Below, one piece after another: positions 23,682-33,500 of a stretch of 64,000 nucleotides of DNA. The first letter of the stretch is position 1. Every line of letters starts with the position of its first letter. Below the pieces are notes generated by a model that had not been told where the DNA came from, did no database searches, and worked only from the letters and a program-made list of their open reading frames with translations. Source of the DNA: Physcia stellaris (taxonomy: Eukaryota; Ascomycota; Lecanoromycetes; Caliciales; Physciaceae); the NCBI GenBank assembly GCA_018902385.1, contig JABSSW010000058.1, forward strand, positions 167,303 through 231,302. Direction: 5' to 3'. The translations under genes were made by a program, and so were the position numbers.

Positions 23682-25099
23682 ATGGAAGCCCAATTAGGAG
23701 CACTTGGCTTCGCCACCCCCGACTACTACCCACCTCAAGCAACGGTCTCGTTGGCAGAAACTACTTTCATGCCATCCCCAGAACCTAGTGTCAGGGGCGA
23801 GGCAGAAGAGAAAAAGCCCACCAAAAAACGAAAGTCGTGGGGCCAGGAACTACCAATACCGAAGACCAATCTCCCACCAAGGTAAGTTCAATAAAACATC
23901 CCATCATTCGCAAAAGCGTTTTGCTGATCCTTGACAGGAAACGAGCAAAGACGGAAGACGAGAAGGAGCAACGACGCATCGAGCGAGTACTCCGAAATCG
24001 ACAAGCCGCCCAATCGTCCCGTGAGCGGAAACGACAGGAAGTCGAAAAGCTAGAGGGCGAGAAGTACTCAATAGAAGACCAGAACAAGAGGCTCAAGGAA
24101 CGCTTGATGACCGTCGAACACGAGAAGTTCCAACTGGCTCAGGAAGTCGCAAAACTGAGCGCCCAGATGTCGAGGTATCGAAATGGTGGTTCTCTCGCTC
24201 CGGTCTCCACAGCCACATCTTGCGCCCCATCACCATCTCTTCATCCCGACATGTTTCAAAACATCAAGCAAGAGCTGGACGACTACCCTTTCGCGCTACC
24301 TACACCACAACACTCAATACACCTCGGCTCCTCACTTACACCGCCTTCCACCTGTTCCATCTATTCTCGATCGCCGTCTCCGTTCCACGGTGGTCTCAAT
24401 GTTTGCACCAGCTCTTCGGATATGACACAACATCCTGCTGCGATGTTGTGTGGCCTGCAGTGTCAGTCCGAAGCGGCGCGGGCAGCATCGATTCCACCTA
24501 CGAATCGAGACGAAATTCAGAGACAAAGCCAACTCCGACTTCTCTACGTGACATTAACACAAATGTACTTGACGACGCTGATTTCAGCCGTCTCTTCGCA
24601 TCTCCTGCATCCCCTCCAGCAGATCTTCACTTCTTTGCGGACGGGCTCGCCAATACCGATCAAGACAACACCACAAGCGGAAACGATTTCACTTTTGATT
24701 CTTTGGTTGATCTCGACGCCTGCCAACCTCATGACAACACCGCCGACTCCATCGAACACTACCTCGCACAACACGCTGCAACCAACGGCTTTCCGCATCA
24801 GACTGCTGCGACGTCTTCTGCTCTGCAGCCCTGCCTTGGCGCGGCCTCTTAAGGAGGCTGCTGCCGGCGGGGTATCGCGACTCAAGGCTAGCTATGCGCT
24901 GAACAGGATGTCGAAGGTTGCGGATGGTGATATTCTGGTATCGAACAGTGGTGATGCGGATAGTCTGGGTCAGAGGCCAGAGAGAGAAGAGTCTATTATC
25001 AAAAGCAGAGATGACGAGACGAGCAGTATCGGTAATGATGTACAACTAGAGAGTCTGTCTTGCATAGCGAAAAAGGAAAGGGATAAGGGACCGGGGTGA
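23682..25099 (+). CDS. hacA: HacA bZIP factor of the unfolded protein response
   Basis: A conventional intron lies at 23882-23937. The bZIP is unmistakable: basic region RVLRNRQAAQSSRERKRQ, followed by a leucine zipper (LEGEKYSIEDQNKRLKERL). The unspliced frame runs to 25099 (453 aa). A second, overlapping frame reaches 24852 and encodes the usual HacA activation tail (DFSRLFASPA, FTFDSLVDLD, LQPCLGAAS). Switching between them needs removal of 20 nt. The site is at 24450-24480, where LCGLQCQSEAARA is encoded and a CTGCAGT (CNGCNGN) Ire1-type site occurs at 24455-24461. Removing 20 nt gives exactly 365 codons. The induced protein would be 364 aa. Ire1 cleavage upon ER stress is known for the family. 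Confidence 0.93.
24458..24477 (+). other. predicted unconventional Ire1-type intron in hacA
   Basis: A 20-nt stretch following CTG|CAG in the GGCCTGCAGTGTC context. The ends are set by the 20-nt length used in other filamentous ascomycetes and by the frame change required; the 3' cut could be displaced by a base or two. It lacks GT-AG ends. It shifts translation to the frame ending at 24852. Confidence 0.7.
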
Positions 25100-25388
25100 G
25101 CTTCTGAGCTCCTGTGGGATGACATTAGACCTGATAGATTATTGGCTTTATAGCTTACCTGATCAATCAATGTCGTACCATATCTACAATTTTCGAACAA
25201 TTTGTACAACTGCCTTGTGACATAATGACGTCTTCCGAGTATGTAGTAGCTCATTGTATTCAAGTGTCATCTATTCCTTACCGATTTTCGCGGCAAATCT
25301 ATTTATCCATTTAAGCACAATGTGCTAGGTGTGAGATTAGAGCTCACGACCGTGAGTCTGCTAGTTTGTCTCAGACGAGTTGGCAATC

Positions 25389-26473
25389 ATGGGTGGCGGC
25401 TCACTGTCACCTGCTGGGCCTGATCCGGTCTCGCTCCTCATCCTGTAAGCCATGAAGAATCCCTCTGATTCGTCTTCTTCTCCATCGACACTCATCCATC
25501 ATGAGTCTTTTGTATTTGAGAGCATTGGATTTCCTCTTCGATCACGACTAAGCACTTTAATTCAATGGAACGCCTTCATGTACTTTACTTCCACCGCCCC
25601 GTGATACCACACCTTGGAAGCACCAATTAACTCTTTCTTCTCAATTTCTACAGCGGCGCTGGATGGACCTCAACTTTCCTGCTTCCTCTTCTCAAAGACA
25701 CTGGTATCACCTATGCAGCTACGACTCGCAATGGCCATGATGACACGATTCCATACACGTTCGACCCCTCATCTGACTCCCTAGACTCCTACCATACTCT
25801 TCCTTTAGCATCTACAGTCCTTGTTACTTTCCCTCTCAAAGGCCACGGGCAGTCCAAAAAGTTGCTTAAACTCTACAGAGAAGTGCACGGAAGCCGGAAC
25901 GACTGGATTCAACTTGGCAGCACGGGGATATGGAAAGGCGAAGCATGGATGGATCTCCACTCACCCTATGACGTGGACAATGATAGAGCGATGGCGGAAG
26001 ATGAGCTGCGTTCCTTAGGTGGATGTGTGCTTAACCTTGCCGGGCTGTATGGAGGTGAACGGCAGCCTAAAAATTGGATAACCCGTGTTGCGACGTCGAA
26101 AGAGCAGGTTAAGGGGAAGGGCGCACTACATCTTGTCCATGGGCATGACGTTGCGCAGGCAATCATCGCCACACACAGGGCTTTTGGAAGAGCGAGAGAT
26201 AAGGTGGAAGGAAAGAGGTATATGCTTACCGATCTCCATGTCTACGACTGGTGGGATTTGATACAGATGTGGGGTAAGGAAGCGAGGGAGAAGGCCAGGA
26301 GTATGAGAATTGAAGTGGAGGGTTTAGACTATGAAAGATGGGTTGGCGAATTGATGATTGAGGACGATATCAAGGCGTTGCCAAGAGATGGGGAAAGGTT
26401 GGGAAGGAGACTTGATGGGAGAGCGTTCTGGCAACAGATGGGAATTTGGCCCGAGATAGGGAGGGTGCGGTAG
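25389..26473 (+). CDS. NAD(P)-binding Rossmann-fold, epimerase-like protein
   Basis: Two exons, 25389-25444 and 25654-26473, give 876 nt (291 aa). The join produces PVSLLILGAGWTSTFLLPLL, a beta-strand/GxGxxS-type dinucleotide-binding turn at residues ~14-28. The body has the extended-SDR pattern: VTFPLKGHGQSKKLLKLY, WIQLGSTGIW, GGCVLNLAGLYGG, then LVHGHDVAQAIIATHRAF. It resembles fungal relatives of bacterial YeeZ-type epimerase-like proteins. The YxxxK catalytic pair of classical SDRs is not evident. It is probably cytosolic and the substrate is unknown. Confidence 0.8.
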
Positions 26474-26583
26474 TTCCGAAAGGGGACAATTTTCGTAGCT
26501 TTTTTTTGGGGGTAATAATGGAAACGCCTACGGACGTCGACGTGGCTAAGAAGTCATCAGATGGACAAGCCTTTAAAAAACTG

Positions 26584-26793
26584 TATCCCATGGTCTGATC
26601 ATAAATGGAGCTAATTTTTAGAATACATCGACAAATCTACGATTACCCGACTTGGAGCAAAATCAGAAGACGATGTTATTTTCATGTCGTCTTCATATGC
26701 TTTGTGCCAAACACGGGTAAACGTGTTATCATATTGGGTGTATCGATGGCGATGCATGGGAGGCAAGATAGCATAATACCAGATCATGGGATA
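26584..26793 (+). mobile_element. MITE copy 1, TA-flanked, ~210 bp
   Basis: It begins TA-TCCCATGGTCTGATC and ends GATCATGGGA-TA, so the ends are inverted repeats bounded by TA. The interior (CGACAAATCTACGATTACC...CTTTGTGCCAAACACGGGTAAACGTG) recurs in two other places in this window. No coding capacity. TA ends suggest mobilisation by a Tc1/mariner-type transposase, which is not in the window. Confidence 0.8.
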
Positions 26794-27549
26794 GAACCAA
26801 ACCATGATTCTTCATTATTGCAGGCTATCAAAGTATGACCGCTATTTCCAATCACTCCCACCACCATGAATCAGCATTCGAAACTCCCCACTCAAGTTCC
26901 ACCCTCCCAATCACCGTTGACACAAGCGCAAACCGAGCACACCAGACAGCAGCTCCCCTCATCGCAGACCCAGTACCATTCCATAGTGCAGGAAATCTGA
27001 AGAAGGGCTGCGCTTGGCGAAAATATAGAGAGCAGGCCAGAGCTCAGTAAGCAGAATCTGGGAAGGATGGCGGAAGAGATAAGAGAGATCCGAGAGGTGC
27101 TAGCAGCTGAAACGGTTCGAGCTGGAACCTCCTGAGAGGAAGTCGCTGGAGGTTGAGGCCGAGAGTGCGAGAGAAGATGGTACTTCTGTCAGAGGACAAC
27201 GTTTGATTTATGAATAAGATATCGTAACCGAGAAAGCGGGCTTCCTTTGGTCCGTAAGGAGGTCAATGAAGACACTCATGCGAGGTTGCCGTAAACGAAT
27301 TGAATGCTCAAAAAGCACGGTGCAGATAGTGAGAAGAACCTGGCTCTTGAAGGATATATATCCTGAGGATCACGGCCGCCTCGAATACGGTACTTAATTG
27401 GACTCGAGGAATAGCTTTTGCATACACCCTTTTTGGAGGACTAGTGATCTACGGAATAGTGGGAAGAACAAAACAAATCTCACCCATACTCAGTCTGTCA
27501 AGCTTCGTCGGCGCATGCAGGGACTTCTATTGTTATGTGGAAGAAAGAC

Positions 27550-27762
27550 TATCCCATGATCTGATGTGGTGCCATTTTGCCTTTCATGCGTCGTCATCGA
27601 TACACCCAATATGATAATAACACGCTTACCCGTGTTCGACACAAAGCATATGAAGACGACATGAAGACAACATCATCTTCTGATTCCGTCCCAAGCCGGG
27701 TAATCGTAGATTTATCGGTGTATTCTAAAGATTAGCACTACTTGTTACCAGACCATGCGATA
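27550..27762 (-). mobile_element. MITE copy 2, inverted relative to copy 1
   Basis: It starts TATCCCATGATCTGATG and ends CCAGACCATGCGATA. The interior matches the reverse complement of copy 1, including the GATACACCCAATATGATAA, CACAAAGCATATGAAGACGA and CGGGTAATCGTAGATTT segments. The ends are diverged by single substitutions. It lies 756 bp from copy 1 in opposite orientation. Confidence 0.8.
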
Positions 27763-27879
27763 CGGATTTACCGAGCGTTGAGAGGACTGGCTCGCTTTGC
27801 GCTGCTTGACTTGGTAACCCGAAAGCAGGACGAGCAAAGCAAGCTTGATTGTTACAAAGATGCCACGCGATAGACGTTT

Positions 27880-29736
27880 TCAGTGTGATATCCGTCCAGA
27901 CTCGATACCAAAAGCGCGAAACAATTCCTGCCGCCTGGATTTGATCTCTGGATCGTTCTTGATCATATCCTTCCTATACTCTATCTCCTGGAGAACGGTG
28001 GCTGCCAAAGTATCGAGTTTCTCGACGACTTCCTTCTCTGAGAGGTTGGCATTGTAGAAGGCCGCGACAAGATAATGAGGTCCTTTCCAGAATTGATGGC
28101 CCTGTTCACGGAGAGGATCCGGGAAGAGGACGCTGCGCTCGAATATCAAATTGAGAATGGATCTGTATCGCCCTTCACCGGCGCGGCTATCGATCTTCTC
28201 AGAAAGCCGATAAGTCTGAAACTCATGACACCTCTGACCGCAAGGGGGCGGAACCGACATTGCGCGAAGGTATTCGTCGGCAGTTGACATTTGATCCATT
28301 CGATACTGCAGAGTTCGGAGGCATTTTTCCAGGATCGCTACGTTAGTCTGCAGTCCTTGCTGGATGCGATAGATATGATTGTGCAGAGACCCGTCATCGG
28401 CCGTGTCGTCGAAGCCTTTGTAGCTTTCTAGATACTGTCCTCCCAGAGAGGAAACCTGGCTGATCCGCTCTTGAATACTGCCTCCAAATATACCACTTGT
28501 TTTCCTTTTCCCAAGCACCGTACTTGTCTCTGACTTACTCCCGCTCGCAGATTCATCTCGATAGAAGTGAACTCCCTTGTCCTTGGCTTTAAGCTTACTG
28601 TGTTCGGCCTCTTGCGCTGCTGTGACGTGCGGATCTCGGTTCCAAGGATCGCCTGGATGGAATTGAGGATCCGGATCATGATCCTCCAAGCTGTTCCAAC
28701 GAGCCTCGTACGCGCCCAAAGGTATGCCAGTTCGCTCTCTCCAGCACATCTCCCAAGCATCATCTTGGGCTGAAAAGCTGATATCGTGCTGATGACCGCG
28801 ACGGTCTACGTCCTGGAGAAGCGTCTCGTATACTGTCTTACTGAAGTCCTCATAGGTGCTCTGTTGCTCTTCGCTGTGTCCAGTGTCGTCGTCCTCGTCT
28901 AGCTCCATCAATGGTCGTTTGTTCTCGAGCCTTGTTAATGCTTCAATCATAGCTGTACTGAACATCGGTCCGCAAGCTCTTCCGATCGTTGTCGTGTAGT
29001 TCCACGGCTTACCCTTGAACTCTGATCCAGCCGCCATAAGTGTGTCCTTGTTGAACTTCGTTCCAGGCTCTTTGTGATGGATCCTTTTGGCGGCGACACT
29101 CATGTCGAAGTTGTTGTTGCAACTCCAACCGCCACTGTAACAAGCTGTAGAGATGATGGTGATTGGGATATCGAGTCCAGCGACGATCTTCGAGATCTCA
29201 TCTTCCTTGACAGTCGATTCGAGCGATGGAAGAAGGAAACCGCCGTTCTTACCATTTCCGTGCCCGAAAATCAGCACAAGAAGTCCTTGGCCTTCTTTCA
29301 CAGCTGCTTCGGATTGGATCTTTAGCTGTTCTCTGAAGCCAACCTGGAGACTACCAATCTTGACGGGATGCAGATCTCTAGCTTGCGTCGCCCGGTCCAG
29401 AATTCCCTTGTCTAGTACGATTTTCCGGGTTTTGAATGGATCTCCATGGAGATATTGTCCATGAGCGGCAACCAAGTCCTCTAGATCTAGAGCATGCATC
29501 CATGTTTGATTCTTCGTCAGCCCGCGGAACATATGGTAAAAAGCAAAAAAGTCCGACAGAAGCCATCCATCGTCATTGGGTGCTGCTTCTCTGGGACGGA
29601 TGCCCAAAACAGCCAAGACCCTGGTATGTGGAGTGATGTCAGGGGGTGTGTGAGTATTGAATTCTGGGTATATGCGCTTCTCGTTGGCTTTGTCGAGAAG
29701 GACTTCACCGTGTGTTTTAGGCTTCTCGAGCTGCAT
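27880..29736 (-). CDS. caspase-fold (clan CD-like) putative peptidase
   Basis: Intronless, 618 aa, true ATG start. Residues 151-171 read LLVLIFGHGNGKNGGFLLP and residues 190-204 read IPITIISTACYSGGW. This is the clan CD pattern: four hydrophobics then His-Gly, and four hydrophobics then Ala-Cys-x-Ser-Gly. It places the dyad at His159 and Cys199. The N-terminal ~140 residues and the region after ~330 match nothing I recognise. A Ser/Lys-rich linker sits near 395-425 and a helical, charged C-terminus follows. No signal peptide or membrane segment. It could be a metacaspase relative or an uncharacterised separase/CHAT-like protein; activity is inferred from the dyad only. Confidence 0.7.
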   Translation of the reverse strand: MQLEKPKTHGEVLLDKANEKRIYPEFNTHTPPDITPHTRVLAVLGIRPREAAPNDDGWLLSDFFAFYHMFRGLTKNQTWMHALDLEDLVAAHGQYLHGDPFKTRKIVLDKGILDRATQARDLHPVKIGSLQVGFREQLKIQSEAAVKEGQGLLVLIFGHGNGKNGGFLLPSLESTVKEDEISKIVAGLDIPITIISTACYSGGWSCNNNFDMSVAAKRIHHKEPGTKFNKDTLMAAGSEFKGKPWNYTTTIGRACGPMFSTAMIEALTRLENKRPLMELDEDDDTGHSEEQQSTYEDFSKTVYETLLQDVDRRGHQHDISFSAQDDAWEMCWRERTGIPLGAYEARWNSLEDHDPDPQFHPGDPWNRDPHVTAAQEAEHSKLKAKDKGVHFYRDESASGSKSETSTVLGKRKTSGIFGGSIQERISQVSSLGGQYLESYKGFDDTADDGSLHNHIYRIQQGLQTNVAILEKCLRTLQYRMDQMSTADEYLRAMSVPPPCGQRCHEFQTYRLSEKIDSRAGEGRYRSILNLIFERSVLFPDPLREQGHQFWKGPHYLVAAFYNANLSEKEVVEKLDTLAATVLQEIEYRKDMIKNDPEIKSRRQELFRAFGIESGRISH

Positions 29737-30537
29737 GTTCTGGAGAGTTGAACTGACTTTTCCAGTTCCAGTTGACCTAGGGGTATGAGATGACTGAGAA
29801 AGAAGGGAGACTGTGCTATTTCAGGAAGGTATAAAAGAGAGAACCACGATCTGTGTAAAAAGATCCAACTGGTCCAATGGTATGATACGAAAAGAAGAGA
29901 ATTTATAGCTCTGATTCAGATGTATAAGTATATCGAGTAGCACCGGGTAAGAGGAGTGAACATGAATTCGCGCTAACGGACATAGTCGTTATCGTACTAA
30001 TTAAGCAGCAGTGTGAATTATAGAGTATAATGACTCATGGGACGAAATTTGAGTTTAATTGACGTTTATTTCTCAACATTAGGACTTGATCATGGGATCT
30101 GCCTTAGATTTTGAGACTGGTGCTCAATAAATAATATAAGGCTGAGTCAATGCTGAAGCCATCGCAAAAGCTTCCGAGAGTTGCCATCAATGCTAGAAAG
30201 TCGCCCTAGGTTTTGTACATAGCAATGAAGGAAGTACGCAGCATTAGCCCGATGCGAATCTCGCTTCGCATGATGGCAATTCTGGTCACTTCCACTGTGG
30301 CAATCACCACTGTTCTTTACAGCCATGCCCGTATAAGTTTGCTGGTATCCGATAATGTGATACAAGATCAGTCTGCATCAGCCAGCCTGACCATACTTCG
30401 TGGAAAGTCATTTGGATGAGGCGGGCTGCTTTTGAGTGCCGGTTTGGCGCCTTTCGTGAAACCGCCCTGGGCATGTTCCGAGCAGATGCTTGAGGGAAAA
30501 TGATAGTAGCTGGATTACCTGGAGATGAGTCGTAAGA
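29737..30537. other. intergenic, AT-richer, nothing recognised
   Basis: About 800 bp upstream of the caspase-fold gene and downstream of the surface-protein gene. No supported ORF, RNA or repeat. Confidence 0.4.
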
Positions 30538-33500
30538 TCAGGTTAACATCACCGTTACCATCAGTACCCCAAGAACAGCCAACCACTTGATAGCCGTCGT
30601 TTCCACACCGCCACCAGTGAATACATTAACCTTGCTAGAAGTAAGAGCACTGCTAGAAGGTAGAGGAATCGTGTTCGATCCAATGACCAGCCCGTCCGTT
30701 CCCACGCTCGCTGTCTCCACCGCACCGCTGGCAGTGATAACTGCGGCGGAGCCTCCAGCGCTCAAGGTCGCGCCACCGACAGCAACTAGACCGGATGGCT
30801 GGAAGGTGATTATTTCGCCGTCTGTAGTCAAGACTGATGGCAATGGTGTTGCAGCAAGAACTGTAGGGATGGAGATGGTATCCGAACCGATAACGAGGCC
30901 TGAAGAGCCCACGCTCATAAGCAATCCACCGCTGGCCTTTGTAGCTTGTTCTCCGATGCTTAATGTCTGGCCATCTACGGCTACTTGGCCGCTGGGTAGA
31001 AATGTGATGGTTTCGCCATCCGTTGTTAGCACCGATTGCTTTGCGACCGGCGTTATGGCTGGCAATGGTATCGTGTCCGAGCCACCAACAACAAGTCCAG
31101 CGGTGCCCACGCTCGCAGCCACTCCTCCATTTAACGTCGCCGCCTGTCCACCGCTACTCAAGGTCTGTCCATCCACCGCTACTCGGCCGGATGGAAGAAA
31201 GGTAATGACTTGACCGTCGGTGGTTACCACTGACGATGCGCCGCCATAGAGAGGGGATGCGGGAGTTGGTATGGCAATAGTATTTGTACCGATGATGAGC
31301 CCGGCAGAACCAACGCTCACCGGTTTTCCACTTACAATTACCCCGGGCCCACCGACGCTCAAAGTGCTACCATCCACGGCAACCTGACTATTCGGCGCAA
31401 TCGTCACAGCTACACCGTCAGTCGTCAATACGGACGTTGCCATGCCTGCGGATGCTGGAGTTGGTATGGCAATCGTGTTCGAGCCTATGACGAGCCCAGA
31501 GGCACCAACACTGATACCCTCGATAGTATGCTTCCCACTCACAGTCATCCCAGGCCCACCCACGCTCAAAGTGCTGCCATCTACGACCACCTGGCTGTTT
31601 GGCGCAAAAGTGGCTGCTATACCGTCTGTGGTTATTGCTAGCGGCGGCGTTGGTCGAGTATTGCCTCCAATGACCAAATTTCCAGATGAACCAAGACTGA
31701 CCGCAACCCCTGAGACAGTCACAGCTGGCTGTCCGGCTTGAACTACCGTGCCAGCTATGCTGAAGGATGTAGGGTTGGCAGTGACGATGTTGCCGGCTAT
31801 GGTAAGGACTGAGGGACTGCCAGCGTGGGGGCGTTGCTTCCGATGACTAAGTTGCCTGATGGGCCTAATGTGACAGGGGTTCCTCCAACGTTTACACCTT
31901 GGCCTCCAGGGGTAAGGACCGTGCCTGCGATTGGGACTGCTGATGGATTTGAGACAGTAATGACTTGGCTGGCTACAGTGACTACTGGGGTTGTGCATTG
32001 CTGCCTTCATTTGATCCCGGGTCTGCCGGTTGGCCCGACTGTCCTGGGTGAAACAATGGTGTGTTCAGACCTGGGGATATGACTGCCGGGCCTTCAGCCG
32101 TTTGTTGATTGCCGCCCTGACTGCCTAGGTGTATCGTTGTGGGTCCTCTGGTTGAAAACTGTCCAAGCTGAATCGTTGTCGGAGAACCACCTTCGCCTTC
32201 TGGTAACTGAGGGTTTGAACCTGGACTTGAGCCGTGAGAATCTGACCCTGCTGAATCCGAGGAGCTAGAGCCAGAACCTGGGCCAGAAGATTCAGTAGAA
32301 CCCGAATTTACTGAGTCCTGACCATTCGAACCTTGGGGATCGATGTTTTGAGCACCTGAACCCTGGGAGTTTCCGCCTTGAGGATTCGAGCTTTGAGGCG
32401 TTGAGCCTTGTATAATCGATCCTTCAGCATTTCCACCTTGGCCATTTCCATCTTGAGAGGTCCCACCTTGAGAGGTCCCACCTTGGGAGGTCCCACCTTG
32501 GGAGGTCCCACCTTGGGAGTTCCCACCTTGGGAGTTCCCACCTTGAAGGTTCCCACCTTCAGAGTTCCCACCTTGGGAGTTCCCACCTTGGGGGTTCCCA
32601 CCTTGAGGGTTCCCACCTTCAGAGTTCCCACCTTGAGAATCTCCGCTTGAGGGATCTGACCCTTGAGGAGTTGAGCCTTGGGAGTCTGAGCCTGATATTC
32701 CATCGACTTGTCCCGGTATCCCAGCGCCTTGACCTGGATCATCATGAACCGATCCGCTGGATGGATCCAACTGCGGCCTATTTTGGCCTGGATTTGCAGG
32801 CTGTTGCGTGTTGCTGTCTTCCGTAGTTGGAGTAGCTCTAAATATTCCTCCTCCGAGTACGACCGCCGTTGGCTGATTGCCGTGTCCGTTTGATGAACCT
32901 GGATCTCCACCATCACCTGAAGTTTCACCAGTGCCTGGATCTCCAGCCGAGATTGGATCCCCACCCGAACTTGGATCTCCGCCTGCACCTGAATTTCCAC
33001 CAGCACCTGAATTTCCACCAGCACCTGAGTTTCCACCAGTGCCTGGATCCCCACCCGAACTTGGATCTCCGCCGGAAGCTGAATTTCCACCATCACCTGA
33101 AGTTTCACCAGTGCCTGGATCTCCAGCCGAGATTGGATCCCCACCCGAACTTGGACCTCCGCCTGCATCTGAATTTTCACCAGCACCTGAATTTCCACCA
33201 GCACCTGAGTTTCCACCAGTGCCTGGATCCCCACCCGAGCTTGGATCCCCATCCGAACTTGGATCTCCGCCGAAAGCTGAATTTCCACCGGCACCTGAAT
33301 TTCCACCAGTGGCTGGATCTCCACCAGTGGCTGGATCTCCACCAGTGGCTGGATCTCCACCAGTGGCTGGATCTCCACCAGTGGCTGGATCTCCACCAGT
33401 GGCTGGATCCCCACCCGAACTTGGATTTCCACCAGCAGCTGGATCTCCGCCTGCGTCCGTCTGTTTTGGGTCAGATGCATGCGTAGAATGCCCTGGGTGC

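Noticed and set aside
26835-27050. ORF with ATG, His/Ser/Thr-rich, between two MITEs
   Set aside because: 71 codons, low-complexity, no motif and no splice extension that I could support.
30080-30130. ATCATGGGATCTG resembling a MITE end
   Set aside because: No matching interior and no partner end within 300 bp.
32308-33480. 390-codon minus-strand ORF of VEIQ/KVGT repeats, and + strand PPAPEF/LDLH repeat ORFs
   Set aside because: Alternative frames through the tandem repeats of the surface protein; units divisible by three keep all frames open.
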